From the NCBI GenBank assembly GCA_032622095.1, contig CP136064.1:149605819-149669818 (forward strand): 64,000 nucleotides of DNA, given 5' to 3'. Under the pieces are notes generated by a model. It did no database searches and had not been told where the DNA came from. It worked only from the letters and a program-made list of their open reading frames with translations. The stretch comes from Siphonodentalium dalli (lineage: Eukaryota; Mollusca; Scaphopoda; Gadilida; Siphonodentaliidae). A program made the translations under genes and the position numbers. Positions 1-13,300 of the stretch are shown here, piece after piece (positions within the stretch are counted from its first letter, which is position 1; the number at the start of each line of letters is the position of its first letter).

Positions 1-25
1 ACTTTCCAAACTAAACACTAAATAG

Positions 26-834
26 TAGGGCCCTGCGGATATTCGAATTCGATTCGAAATTTCGAATCGTTCCTGCGATTCGATTCAATTTTATTTCGAA
101 TCTTGTTGATGTTTTCGAATCGAATATTTCGCGGCATTCTCGCCGACGGTTGAGTCAAATGATGTTGTTTACGGTCAGCGTTTTTACCAGTTTCCTGTCG
201 CACACACACGATTCGTCGGTTCGCCCGTTGACGGAATAACACTATTGTGCCGTCACATGGGGTCTATAATGCAAGAAACAATGTGATGACTCAGAGCACC
301 TAAGTTAGATAATGATGGTATTGTTGAATCAATTTATTTTCTGCCCCACAGATCGGCATACTAGTCTCTGAGCTATTAAATATGCTTCCCACTATCAAGA
401 TTTGAATTGATATTACCATTTGATTATAATCTTATGCTCACAGCATGAGTGTTCCTTGAACCTTTTAGTCGGACACAAAAGTTGTGAAATCAATTATAAC
501 ATAGATATTATATAGCTACAACAACCACCACCAGCTGTGCAAATGACTTGTACCGATGTGTCATTCCCGATTTTGAGTAAAGTTAAACCCAACTTATTTC
601 GTATTACATCGTCCATATTCGGCTGTTCCAGTGGATAAAATGAATCAGTTCCGGTTGACAATCCCACAACCCAAACTTAGGGATTAATGCCGGTGTGTAC
701 GATGAATTATCTCATTAGTAGTTACTTTTGTTTATGAACTCCTCGCATGTCAACACAATGTCTGATTCGATTCGAATTATCTGATTCGATTCGGTATTCG
801 ATTCGATAGAAAAAATCTGATTTGCAGGGGCCTA
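26..834. mobile_element. hAT-type MITE, 809 bp
   Basis: Terminal inverted repeats TAGGGCCCTGCGGAT / TAGGCCCCTGCAAAT, flanked by an 8-bp target duplication with one mismatch: CTAAATAG (18-25) and CTAATTAG (835-842). Both ends carry clusters of a short ATTCGATTCGA-like motif (about 45-130 and 765-815), typical of transposase-binding subterminal repeats. No transposase frame; non-autonomous. Confidence 0.72.
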
Positions 835-1206
835 CTAATTAGCTAAGTCATATTAGCTTAAGTAGATTAAGTCATGTTGCCATGGTAATAGGAATAAAAT
901 TCCAGCATGCCAAAGCAAACCTTAATTCATGGTGAGTCATCAGGTTCGACATGGAAATGTTTCTTTTTCTGTGAATTTGAACTTTAATTTTGCATAATGC
1001 AATCCTCCAAATTGTACTGTTTTCAAATATTCACTCAGATTCAGTTTGCTTTAGCTTTAACTTTAGCAATTCTGGTTCCTTTTGCTAATGCCACTTTTTT
1101 TCGAAACCCTTATGTTTCACTTGCAGTTACAGTATATGGCAGAATTTTTGCACAATACATCACTACTAGTAATTGATTTTGTCACATTTTAAAACTATTT
1201 TCCCAG
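835..1206. other. Intron sequence, nothing recognised
   Basis: Begins with the right target duplication of the hAT element. AT-rich single-copy-looking sequence up to the acceptor of the first RNF10 exon. No upstream coding exon could be recognised here. Confidence 0.5.
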
Positions 1207-1367
1207 ATCCTACTAAATGTCCAAGATCCTCAAAGAGAAGGGAGCCAGCTGGTTACAATCGTCAGCTGGACAATAATGGAAGAAATCCAAATTCACCAAA
1301 AAATAGACCATTTACAGACAAAAGACCTAAATCTAGAGGATTTGCGCCAACAAAGAGAAATGACGAG
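1207..1367 (+). CDS. RNF10: RNF10 exon (N-terminal basic region)
   Basis: Acceptor TTTTCCCAG at 1198-1206. The first base of the opening codon comes from an exon outside the window. It encodes a Lys/Arg/Pro-rich low-complexity stretch ([17 protein letters not shown] early, [10 protein letters not shown] at the end). This corresponds to the SGSKRYNRKRE...GGRRDEVAEAQRAEF region of vertebrate RNF10, where the RRDE/RNDE match fixes the 3' junction. The donor at 1368 is GAG|GTTCGC, a weak +3 to +6 context. Read-through would add six residues and then stop at 1386. An ATG at 1173 in the same frame lies before the acceptor and is not taken as the start. Confidence 0.85.
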
Positions 1368-4300
1368 GTTCGCTATTTTGAAGATTAATCAGTAATCGGA
1401 TTGGCTATCATAATTCATTGAAGTCATAGTCAAGCTGTCTATACTCGTATTCTTGACACCATTTGAATTGACCCACTGCCTTAGGCCAAAACAAATAATT
1501 TATGATGTGATTCAAGTCACATGGCAGAAAAAAATAGGGTCAGTAGGTCAATTTGTAATTTTTTAATTTTAATATTTGGTTGTGAGCAGTTTTTAGAGTC
1601 TTTAAATATTCACATAATGTTGTTGCCAGTACTGTTCAAACCATTCCCTTGCTTTGGTCGAGAAAAGAATACAAAACTCAATTTAGACAACATCTGACTG
1701 ATATTCAACATACAATCAACATTTTTTGAAGTACCAATAACATTTTTAGGTCGCATAGTCATAGTTAACATAGGGTAGGTCGGGAAACCCAAACCGCACA
1801 ACTTTTTTTCATGGCCTCTCATTGATTCTAGCTAACTCACTCAGACTCACTAGTCACTCCCACTAATCTATTTTACAACAAACCGAAGAAAAGCTTTTTG
1901 CTATCTTGAGAAGGGATGTTTTTCTGGTTGTGTTTTGAACCAAAAAATGACCTGGAAATTAAAAGAACATTTTATTTTAGGTGTTTTGCAGCCACACTGG
2001 ATATACTTCAGAACCATAACTCTAAAATGTTTAAGTACAATTTGATATGTTTTTAACATATATGAGGGATAACTCTAAATTACATATTTTATTGCACAAC
2101 AGACTGGAGTTGTGTAAGCCTAATTTACTTTATTTTGCTTGAGCAGAAGAGATTCTGTTTAATAGTTTACAAGTTGCTATTCAGTAAAATCATGCCAGAG
2201 AGTGCAAATGATGATATAAATTGGAACCACTGGGATTTTAGGAATGGATTTTATCCATTTACGGGTTCTGGAACAGGTAGCTATTGATGAGAATAATATT
2301 GTTCATTCTGACTGATAGGCTGATAGCTTATGTTTTTTACCTTACTTACAATTTATAAACCTCCATCCATATAAACCCTTTCTGTATTGAATGGCTTCTC
2401 CCAGTCAGTTATAACAGTATTCATTGCAATGGTCTATTTATCCCCCGCCAAATTAAAAATCTGTCCGTCCAACCGTCCCGAATTTGTAAGAGTCATAACT
2501 TGAACATGTCAACGGATTTCAAAGATTTTTAATATATGAGTTTACCTGACCATTACTTAGAATGAGTTCGCAAGCCAGGTCCGGCCAGATATTTTTACTC
2601 GAGTTATTGGACTTTGTTTATTATTTTGTCGATTTTACCCAATAGCAAATCTAGACAATGTCACAGGGCTCATTTCCACAAATCTCAACGGATTTCAAAG
2701 ATATTTGGTATATGAGTTCACCTGACCATTACCTAGAATGAGTTCGCAAGCAGGTCCGGCCGGATATTTTTACCTGAGTTATTGGACTTTGTTTATTATT
2801 TTTGTCGAATTTACCAAATAGCAAATAGACGACGTCACAGGGCTCATTTTCACAAATCTCAACGGATTTCAAAGATATCTGGTATATGAGTTCACTTGAC
2901 CAGTATCTAGAACGAGTTCGCAAACCATGTCCGGCCGGATAATTTAAGCGGACTTTTGACTTTGTTTATTTATTTGTGTGCAAATGGATCACGTCACTGG
3001 GCTCATTTCCACAAATGTCAACTGATTTAAAAGATTATTGGTATATGAGTTCACATGACCAGTATCTAGAACGAGTTCGCAAACCTGGTCCGGCCGGATA
3101 TTTTCAGCAGAGTTATTGTTTATTATTTTTGGTGCAAATGGACGACGTCACATGGCTAATTTCCACAAATGTCAGTACCTAAAATGAGTTAGCAAGCCAG
3201 GCTTTTTGACAAAATCCCACCTCTTGTTTAGCACATACTGAGAACGCAAACATTATTGAGAATGCACTTCCCCAACTTCACAATTCGGCAGGGGATACCA
3301 CCATCTACAACTGCTTGTTATCCCCCGCCAAATTTAAAATTTGCGGGGGATATAGTAATGGGTTCCATCCGTCCGTCCGTCTGTCCCAAATTTGTAAGAG
3401 TCATAACTTGAACAAATGTCAACGGATTTCAAAGATTTGTGGTATATGAGTTCACCTGACCATTACCTAGAATGAGTTCGCAAGCCAGGTCCGGCCGGAT
3501 ATTTTTACCGGAGTTATTGGACTTTGGACTTTGTTTATTATTTTGGTCAAATTTACAAAATAGCAAATAGACGACGTCACAGGGCTCATTTCCACAAATC
3601 TCAACGGATTTCAAAGATATTTTCATATATGAATTCACCTGACCATTACCTAGAATGAGTTCGCAAGCCAGGTCCGGCCGGATATTTTTACCGGAGTTAT
3701 TGGACTTTGTTTATTATTTTGGTCAAATTTAACAAATAGCAAATAGACGACGTCACAGGGCTCATTTCCACAAATCTCAACGGATTTAAAAGATTTTTGG
3801 TATATGAGTTCACATGACCAGTATCTAGTACGAGTTCGCAAACCAGGTCCGGCCGGATATTTTCAGCAGAGTTATTGGACTTATTTTTGTGTGTGCAAAT
3901 GGACGACGTCACATGGCTCATTTCCACAAATGTCAACGGATTTAAAAGATTTTTGGTATATGAGTTCACATGACCAGTATCTAGAATCAGTTCGCAAACC
4001 AGGTCCGGCCGGATATTTTCAGCAGCGTTATTGGACTTTGTTTATTATTTTTAGTGCAAATGGACGACGTCACATGGCTAATTTCCACAAATGTCAGTCA
4101 TAAATGAGTTCGCAAGCGAGGCTTTTTGACAAAATCCCACCTCTTGTTGAGAATGCTTCAAGATTATATTAATAGTATAGCATAATGTATTAATGATGAT
4201 ATGAATGTGATATTATTCACAAAACACCCTTTGCATTGATCAGAGAAAATGCAGGTCGAGTGTTGGTTCAGTTTATCGCAAAAGCACAGTGGATTGTTTA

Positions 4301-7300
4301 TAAGTAGCGTCACGATATTATGTCATTTCCTTATTTTGATTCATGCGCATTATACGTTGGTTGTAAAACCCCTAATTTGGTGCGTCTACAACTCACAAAT
4401 CTGTCATCGTAAATTTCTTATTTGGTATGTTTACCATATATATGGTAGGTTAGGAGAAAATACTAACTGGATTGAAATATATTCATCTCTTTGCAAGAAC
4501 ATTTATATTATGTACCGGTACACGTTTTCCGTCTGATCATTTCTCAATCATGAAGTAACATTAATTAGCTGGATTTCGAACTGACGGCTGGTAGAATGGG
4601 TTGATTAAAATTTGGTGTGATTTGAATGCGATTGTTGATTGCGGCAATACCCGCAACAAATTTATGGGGTGGGGGTGGCGTATTCTGGAATCAGCTTGTC
4701 CGTCCGTCGTCAGTCCATCTGTTGTCGGTCCATGGACACACATTTTTCTGGATTTTTTCTCAGTCGTTTTTAACTATTGCCATGGCTATCACAGTATGTA
4801 TCAGTCATCCATGTGTGTGGATACGTCCGTCTACAATTTCCATTAGCACGGGCTACAGCAACCATCTTGGATTTTACTCTTTGCATGACTAAATCCTTTG
4901 GCACAGGCTAGAGGTTGTATCTTTTGTGGATCATTATGAAATTTGTCATGGCTATTGACATGGAGATGGGAATGAGTCATTTTAGGGTCATTCGGGCAAA
5001 AAACATGGCCACCGGTGGCCTTTTTGGATTCAAGATGCAATCCATTAGCACAGGCTATAGGCCGTACTGTTTGTCTGATCATTATGAAACTTGTCATGGA
5101 TGTTAGCATTGACATGTAGATGGGAACGAATCATTTTGGGGTCATTCGGCCAAAAAAAAAAAGGCTATCGGCAGCCATCTTGGATTTTACTCTTTGTCTG
5201 GTCGATAAACTCAAATTTTAGGGTCAACCTAGAAAAAATTCGCACTAAGTTGGTTTTTATACCATTTTGAAGAGGAAGCTCTCTATAACATATCCAAAAT
5301 CCGCTAAAATCCGCTTTGAGCATTTTTTGTAATTCAAGGTGGCATCCAAGATGGCTGCCATTTTCCTATAAGTCAGATTGATGCAATTATAGTGAGAACA
5401 TCTTGTCATATGTATACACATGTATACATTTTTGAGAAGCTATGAGATAACGCCATCTTTATGTGACAAAATTGGAACTACCCGTCCAAGATGGCCGCCA
5501 AAATGGCGACCGGAAGTGGAAGTTTTACGTTTTTATGTTTACCCATACCATAGTATGGTAAACATAGTGTCGTTGCCCGGATTGACCACTCGTCGTTGGT
5601 CCGTCTGTCTGTCTGTCCGTAGACACTTTACGAGTAATGCGATAACTCAAACATTTTTTATCCGATCGAAACAAAATTTTGTATATGGGTTTCTCAGCCC
5701 AAAATACAGATCGAGTTCGAATTTGGGTTTGATCCGAGATTTTGTTACAGAGTTATGGCCCTTTTTCAACTTAGAATTCACGCATTCTGCCATAACTCAA
5801 ACATTTTTTATCTGATTGGAACCAAATTTGGTATGTTAGTTTCACAGCCCATAATACAGATCGAGTTCGAATATGGGTTTGATCCGATTAATTTTAAAGG
5901 AGTTATGACCCTTTTTCGAGAATTTTTTTTTTTTTTTAAATTCATTTTTTTTAGATTTAGCTCCTTGCTAAATTTAGCATATACAGATATTAAATTTTGT
6001 GTTTGAACTTTAATAACAATAAAAAAAAAAATTGACACTTTCATTTATTTTAGTTTTATACGATTAATTAGGTGTGAATCCGTGTGATATCCTGTTTTGA
6101 AAATATGAAGATTTTATTGCAATAGTTTCATGTAATATAATGATATCAATAAATTACCATGTAATCCAACATCCAGAGTATATCAGAGGATTTTTATAGA
6201 TGTTGTCATTCCAAGTGAAATCTGTTATGAAATGAGTGATGACATATGATACAGAGCTCTGGTGGGTCAAGCAAGATAAACAACACTGGTGGCTGGCTGT
6301 TTGTTTATTCTAACTGTCAAATTGATTAATGGCAGCACAAGACAGGTGTTTTCCCTATTCTTGAAATTTCATTACAGGATGAGATAAGGGCCCCCTCACC
6401 TATATAAGTGTCTTCTAAATTCCATTAATTTGCTTCAAAAATAATTAACCCTTTCCAAGGTTTCCATAGACACATGCTATAATGTACATGGACTCTTCCT
6501 CATATCTCTTAATATATATTGGGTATCTTTGCACACTTCTATCAATTTTGGTATTGACTGATTAATTGATTTTTGAAAAATATATTAACCCTTCAGACAC
6601 GTGCTTTCAAAATTAAAACAACAGCTGATAGCCAATTTGATTTATCTATGCAATGGGGAAACAGGCAGATAAATATACATGACTATTGTAAGTGATGACT
6701 TGTTTTGAAAATCAATATGGTAGATGTTAGTATTTCCAGGAACCTTATTTTCCCATTTGTTCACATTTTCATGGTTGATTGAATTTTAGGGGCCACAGAG
6801 CACTTAGAAGATTAACATTGAAGGTTGTGGCTTTAGTGCCCAAGCTACTTGTAAAACATTGTAATGTGTGAAACCATTCAAATGAGGGCTAACTTACTTT
6901 CTTTTATATGAACGATTTAGTGGTCATCCCCATCATATTATGTCTGTATAACATTATATAGATAATACTTTTGAATTGTATAAACTACATATATTTTTGA
7001 AAAACATACACCCCTGTTATGAAACACTTAATCTTATTTAATACACAGGTCAGATCTGATCTTATATCTGTCCATGTTTGATAAACAAATAACTGGGGAG
7101 AATGGGGGAAGGGGGGGGGGTAATTAAAGTACCATTTAAATACGAGATGGAATCCCCTACATATATGTCGTTCTAAGCAGTCTGGCTTGTCAACAATTAT
7201 AATTTCTCTTTAGAAGTGAATAATAAATTTTGAATATCTGGCATGTCAAAAGTGGCAAAGATAGGGATTTATCACTTTTGCTTCCAATGAATTAACTTAA

Positions 7301-10300
7301 ACTCCTAAACATGTCCTCCGAAATCACTAAACCATTGGATCTCACAGTGAGAGGTCCTTGTGTGAATAGGGACAGAGTTATGAGATTTAAAACTACTCCT
7401 CCCCCAACCCAAATACTTTAACCCTTTCTTAAGACAAATTATTTGAGCTTTTGATTTCAAGTTGGGTACTGATATATGGATTAATTCCTGTGATCATATC
7501 TTTGACAAATTATCCGTTATGGCTAGTCACTATCGCCAAGGTATGGGTTAAACATCTGCCGATCGTGATCGGCCTCTCGTTTCACTAATACTCTTAAGAT
7601 AAGTTTCTGTGGTTTGGAACTGGTTGAAATTGTGACTTTATTTTGTATATAGCATATTAACTGACCATTGCAGCAATGAAATATGCTGTTTGTGGGGTCC
7701 ACACCCCTTCCGATCACTCAAAAATTCGAGTTTACAAAACGCGGTATAACATATTTCACCAAGAAGTGGGAAGAACTTTGCAATGTAAGTGATGCATTCT
7801 ATATCTTATTGATATTCGAACTCAATGGTACCAAAATTGTCACTTTGGCTCAAAATGGCCGCCAAAATATGGAAAATGGTAATTATTATCCCAGCGTGAC
7901 ATGCAACCGCTTACAAGTTGTGATGATGTACACAAATGACTATTCTGTCTTAAAAACATTGAATACCAACATTTCTCATGCACCTTGATTAATTTTTACT
8001 ATTTACTATCCTGTAATTACCAGAATTATGGGATTTTTGTCCCCCGACGTTTCCGTCGGAGGACTATAGAAATGACCCTCGTCCGTCCCTGTGTCCGTCC
8101 GTGTGTGCGTCCGTGCGTCCGAGATTGGGTACCTTCATGGTGTAATCAACAGTTTTAAACGTAGAGATTTGAAACTCTGGGATATTGTTCCTAACATGTT
8201 GATGATTTGCAACATCTATATAGCTAATAAAAAATATCATTTTTTCCATATTTTTGGGGGGTTTTCGACTTAGAAAATTTGGAACATTTTTGCCTTTTGG
8301 ATGAGATTGGGTACCTTCACGGTGTAATCAACTCCTCCTACAGTTTTAAATGTAGAGATTTGAAACTCTGGGATATTGTTCCTAACATGTTGATGATTTG
8401 CAACATCTATATAGCTAATAAAAAATATCATTTTTTCCATATTTTTGGGGGGTTTTCGACTTAGAAAATTTGGAACATTTTTGCCTTTTGGATGAGATTG
8501 GGTACCTTCATGGTGTAATCAACTCCTCCTACAGTTTTAAATGTAGAGATTTGAAACTCTGGTTTAATTTCTTTAACAAAGCGGCCATCGACATTTTTAA
8601 AAATTTCATTAACAAAGCGGCCATCGACTTGCCACGTTGTCTGGGGACACTGTGGTCGGCCGACATTTTATTCTATCAGAAACAACATCAAACTCGGCAA
8701 AAAATATCACTTTTCATGTTTGGATCATTTTTGTCAAGTAAAATGGAACTATCTTTGGTATCATAGGTTCTTTTTATTTTGATATGCCTTAAATATGGCA
8801 TAGTGTGGTGCTTTAGACAATATTACTCAAGATGACTTGCAAAATGGCAACCAAATTTGGTAAAAAGTTTATATTCCGAACACTGTTCTCTGCTGTTCCG
8901 AAATGGTAGAAAATTGTGACTCACGTGGTTATTACTACTTAATCAACTGACAACTTAATCTTATATTATGGTTGTCCCAGAAAACTTTATGAGGTACGAC
9001 ATTCATTTTAAGGGATGCAGTATGGATTTTGCCGAACACCTCTTTTGGGATTCTGTCCATGTTTTTTAACGGAAACGGACATAAGTCACATAACGTTGAA
9101 ACTGAACTGAAAGGTATCATATTATGTGGCTACTCTGGCCTATTAGCATCAAAATTGATTAACTTATAAACTATTGTCAGGAAAACCGTTGGCGCGGGCT
9201 ACAGGTTGTACTGTTCGTCTTATCATCATGAAATTTGTCATGGATGTTAATATTGATATGTAGATGGGAACGAGTCATTTTGGGGTCGTTCGGCCAAAAA
9301 ACATGGCTGCCAGCAGCCATCTTGTATTTTACTCTTTGCATGACTAAATCCTTTGGCGCTGGCTACAGGTCGTAGCTTTGATCGGAACTTCATGAAATTT
9401 GTCATGGATATTAGAAATGACATGTAGATGGGAACGAGTCATTTTGGGGTCGTTTGGCGAAAAACATGGCAACCAGCAGCCATCTTGGATTTTACTCTTT
9501 GCATGACTAAATCCTTTGGCGCTGGCTACAGGTCGTAGCTTTGATCGGAACTTCATGAAATTTGTCATGGATATTAGAAATGACATGTAGATGGGAACGA
9601 GTCATTTTGGGGTCGTTTGGCAAAAACATGGCCGCCAGCAGCCATCTTGGATTTTACTCTTTGCATGACTAAATCCTTTGGCGCGGGCTACAGGTCGTAC
9701 CTTTGGTCTAATCTTTATGAAATTTGTCATGAATATTGACATTGACATGTAGATGGGAACGAGTCATTTTGGGGTCATTTGGCCAAAAAACATGGCCGCT
9801 GGCAGCCATCTTGGATTTAAAAATTCAATCCATTGTCGCGGGCTACAGGTCGTACTGTTCGTCTGATCATGAAATGTGTTATGGATGTTAACAATGACAT
9901 ATAGATGGGAACGAGTCCTTTTGGGGTCATTCGGCCAAAAAACATGGCCACCAGCAGCCATCTTGGATTTTACTCTTTGCATTACTAAATCCTTTGGCAC
10001 AGGCTACAGGTCTTACCTTTGGTCAGATCATTATGAGATTTGTAAAGACTGTTGACATTGACATGTACATAGATGGGAATGAGTCATTTTGAGGTAATTC
10101 GGAAAAAAACATGGCTGCCGGTGGCCATTTTAGAATTTACTCTTTGCATCATTAAATCCTTTGGCACACCATAATCACCTCATCCCTGATCCGATGATTA
10201 TAAAACTTGTCATGAATGTTGATATTGACATGTACATCTTGTCTTACTTAGACATTTCAATTAGCACCTTTCCTATTCCTCCATTTACTGTCAACAATTA

Positions 10301-13300
10301 AATTATTCCTCTACCTAAGTTGAGCTACAGTGTCATTGACACTTTCATTATGATTATGTTTTACTAAATCTCTGGGGACATATAGTCCATTTGCCTGTGA
10401 TTTACCTTGCCGTATTAACAGGTGAAATAAACTTGTATGCATTTCAAAGTTCACAAATACAAGCAATACCATTGCAATTGTTTTATTCCATTTTCAATTT
10501 AATTTGGGACTTACCATAACCTTTTATATTATACATATACTTGCAATTGCAATGGACCATTTTATTATTACAGGCAAGCCGGAACATGTGACAAAATACC
10601 TTCATATAAATACACCACATATTTAATCGAGAGTAAGTTGGATACAAAATAATAAACAAATCACACTGGCGATATTCCTTCACATAATCAATTGGCCAGA
10701 TAAATTATCATGCATAATTATAAATACATATACATACCTTACAGGTGTGGTATATTGTGAAATTTTCCAACTTTGTATTATCAATGAACACCCCCGGTGT
10801 ACGTGGTATTGTCAAACCCGAGGGTATCACCAAACCCGAGAATTGCGGTTTTGATAAATGAACATATCTTCCCTCAGATGAAGCTTTTTTCTCCCAGTTA
10901 AATGGTGATATCCACTATTCAAAACAAAGTTTCTCAAAGCGGAATATTCCCTCAATGGGATAGGGACCATAGCTTTTTCTCACCCCGATAAATTTAATAG
11001 AAATTCCGACACACTTCCGATTTTATCATAAAAGTAGACACTTTTTGACATTAGGTAGTTCGTTTGAAACATAATTATGAGTCAAAGATGGCTGATAATG
11101 CATTTATCAATAGAAAAATATATGTTTAATTAACCATAAAATTGTCGAGTCTGCAGAGTGGTTCGCATCCAAGTGTGGAGTTATCCCCCATTTTCAACTT
11201 TTCGGAACATATATAATTTTGTCCAAGCTTTTATTCATACATTTTTAGGTCAATTTTATAAAAACTTGGCACTGATATTTATTACCATGGGAACCTGCAC
11301 ACCTGCGATTATGATGTCTGTCTGCCTTATTTGGTGGAGTTATCCCCCTTTTCGACTTAATAGAACATTTTTGCAACTTGTATGATTTTGTCTGAGCTTT
11401 TATTCCTACATTTTTCGGTCAATAGGTTTAGGATTAGGGTTAGGGTTGTGTACCTGCAATGGGTATCTGTTATTTTTTTATTTTAACTTAATGTTTACTG
11501 ACATGTGAAACATCTTAGTGTTTTAAAAACACATTGAGTACCCTTAGTCCAATTTGACAGTCACACCTCTAGTTTATCTTCGCCTTCCACAGCGCAACGG
11601 AACAAACATGACAATAACATGCAATGTATGCGATATTTATGATTGATATAAGAACAACATCTGTCTATTATATAATATTCTTTCTCTTTATGGCGGTCTT
11701 AGCGGATGTGACTATTTTAACAGCTATATACCCACCATGAACCGCCCGTATCTTTCAGATACTAGAATTTTCAGACATTTAAATTAGCTTAGAATGATTT
11801 TTGTTGAAGAATTTTGACTGATGTTTTGATTCTATAATAGAACCAATGATCAAGAATATGTTATTATTCTAACAGATAGCAGAAGTTTTAGATGCTGAAT
11901 TTGGCACTGAATTATACCCATCAAAGAGAAAAGTAAACCTCAATCACTTGCTGAACTTCTCATTTGCACCTCGAGACGACAGCAACATCAATTATTCAAA
12001 TAGAGGCAACTGGCAAAGTAGAGGCTCAACACCTTATGGAGGATACAGAAGAAAGCACAAGTTGTACAACAAGGAACAATTTCTTCAGGCAAAGTAATTA
12101 TTTCAGCTATCATCACCTATTAGACATGGTTCATTTGTACCTCCAAATTATATATGTAATTTGGTAGGAGGCATATCAAAACATGCCTAGTCAGAATATT
12201 TTGGACCGAATTTGTTAATACATTGTATAGTGATGAAAAAACATTTGTTCTTTCTTAAATTTTCCCTACAATCTTTATTCAATAACGATTGGAGGAAAAT
12301 TATACTCCTTTTTTGTCTATTTTATGTCAAATTTAAAATAAACTATATAATTTTAGGGCCGTATTAACTCTGCCCAAAACTCGATCATGAGTGACATTAT
12401 TGAAAACCGGTGAAGTCCACCTATTTTGAGCAGAATACAGCGCTTAATTAGTTCATTTTTATGTGTACCCATGCCATGTATGGTACACATAATGCCGACG
12501 TCCGGATCAATCATTCGTCCATCCGTCTGTCCGTCTGTCTGTCCGTAGACACTTGATATCCGATTCGATTACTCGAATATTTGTTATTGTGTTCATATTT
12601 GATATGTATGTTTATAATGACACACCCCTCACCTGTTTAGTTTTTGGTATCGATTGGTAGATCGGTTTAGAAAATAATTAACCCTGCACACAAATGCTAT
12701 CTGATGCATCTAAGTCAAACAATTTTCTTCTGATCTGCCTCATATTTCTTACCAATGTCTTTCTTAGCACGTTCTTCATCTGTATGGATTTTGGTATTGT
12801 TTATTTAACCCTTTCCGCTCTTGTTTTTAAATAGAATTCATCCAAGCCAGGATGACTCAAACATTTTTCTTCTGATCGACACCAAATTTGGTATATGAAT
12901 TTCTTACCCCTAAATACAGATCAAGTTCGAATATGGGTTTGATCCGATATATTTTAGCAGAGTTATGGCCCTTTATAATTCATACCTGTTTGCCATGGTC
13001 TGTGAAAGTTTGAAGAGAAAATGACACCACTGAGGACTGTATTATTAAATGAGACACTCTATAGCTATGGACACCTGATACCACCTGCTAAAACCACTGG
13101 TGGCTTGCAGACCTGTTTATCATCTGTCAAACTGATTGATGACTCTTTATTCCAGTTCTGTTTTCTGTGCAATATTAAGTTAATCCCCCTGTTGAAACAG
13201 GTTCATGGCATCAGTTAAACACTCTATAAAACACCTATTCTAAAAGAATAAATAGGAATAGTCCACTGTTCATTTGTAGGGATGTTTAGAGACATTGTTG

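Noticed and set aside
1173-1206. ATG at 1173 as the RNF10 start codon
   Set aside because: It lies before a good acceptor and the intervening residues do not match RNF10; phase indicates an upstream exon.
3697-4103. Overlapping frames of 90-99 codons on both strands
   Set aside because: They are translations of the 180-bp tandem units of family C and repeat with the DNA.
7683-7988. 101-codon open frame
   Set aside because: No family features, no splice context, and contains a repeat phrase; treated as chance.
11427-11449. Telomere-like TTAGGG repeats
   Set aside because: Only about two and a half units; too short for an interstitial telomere block.
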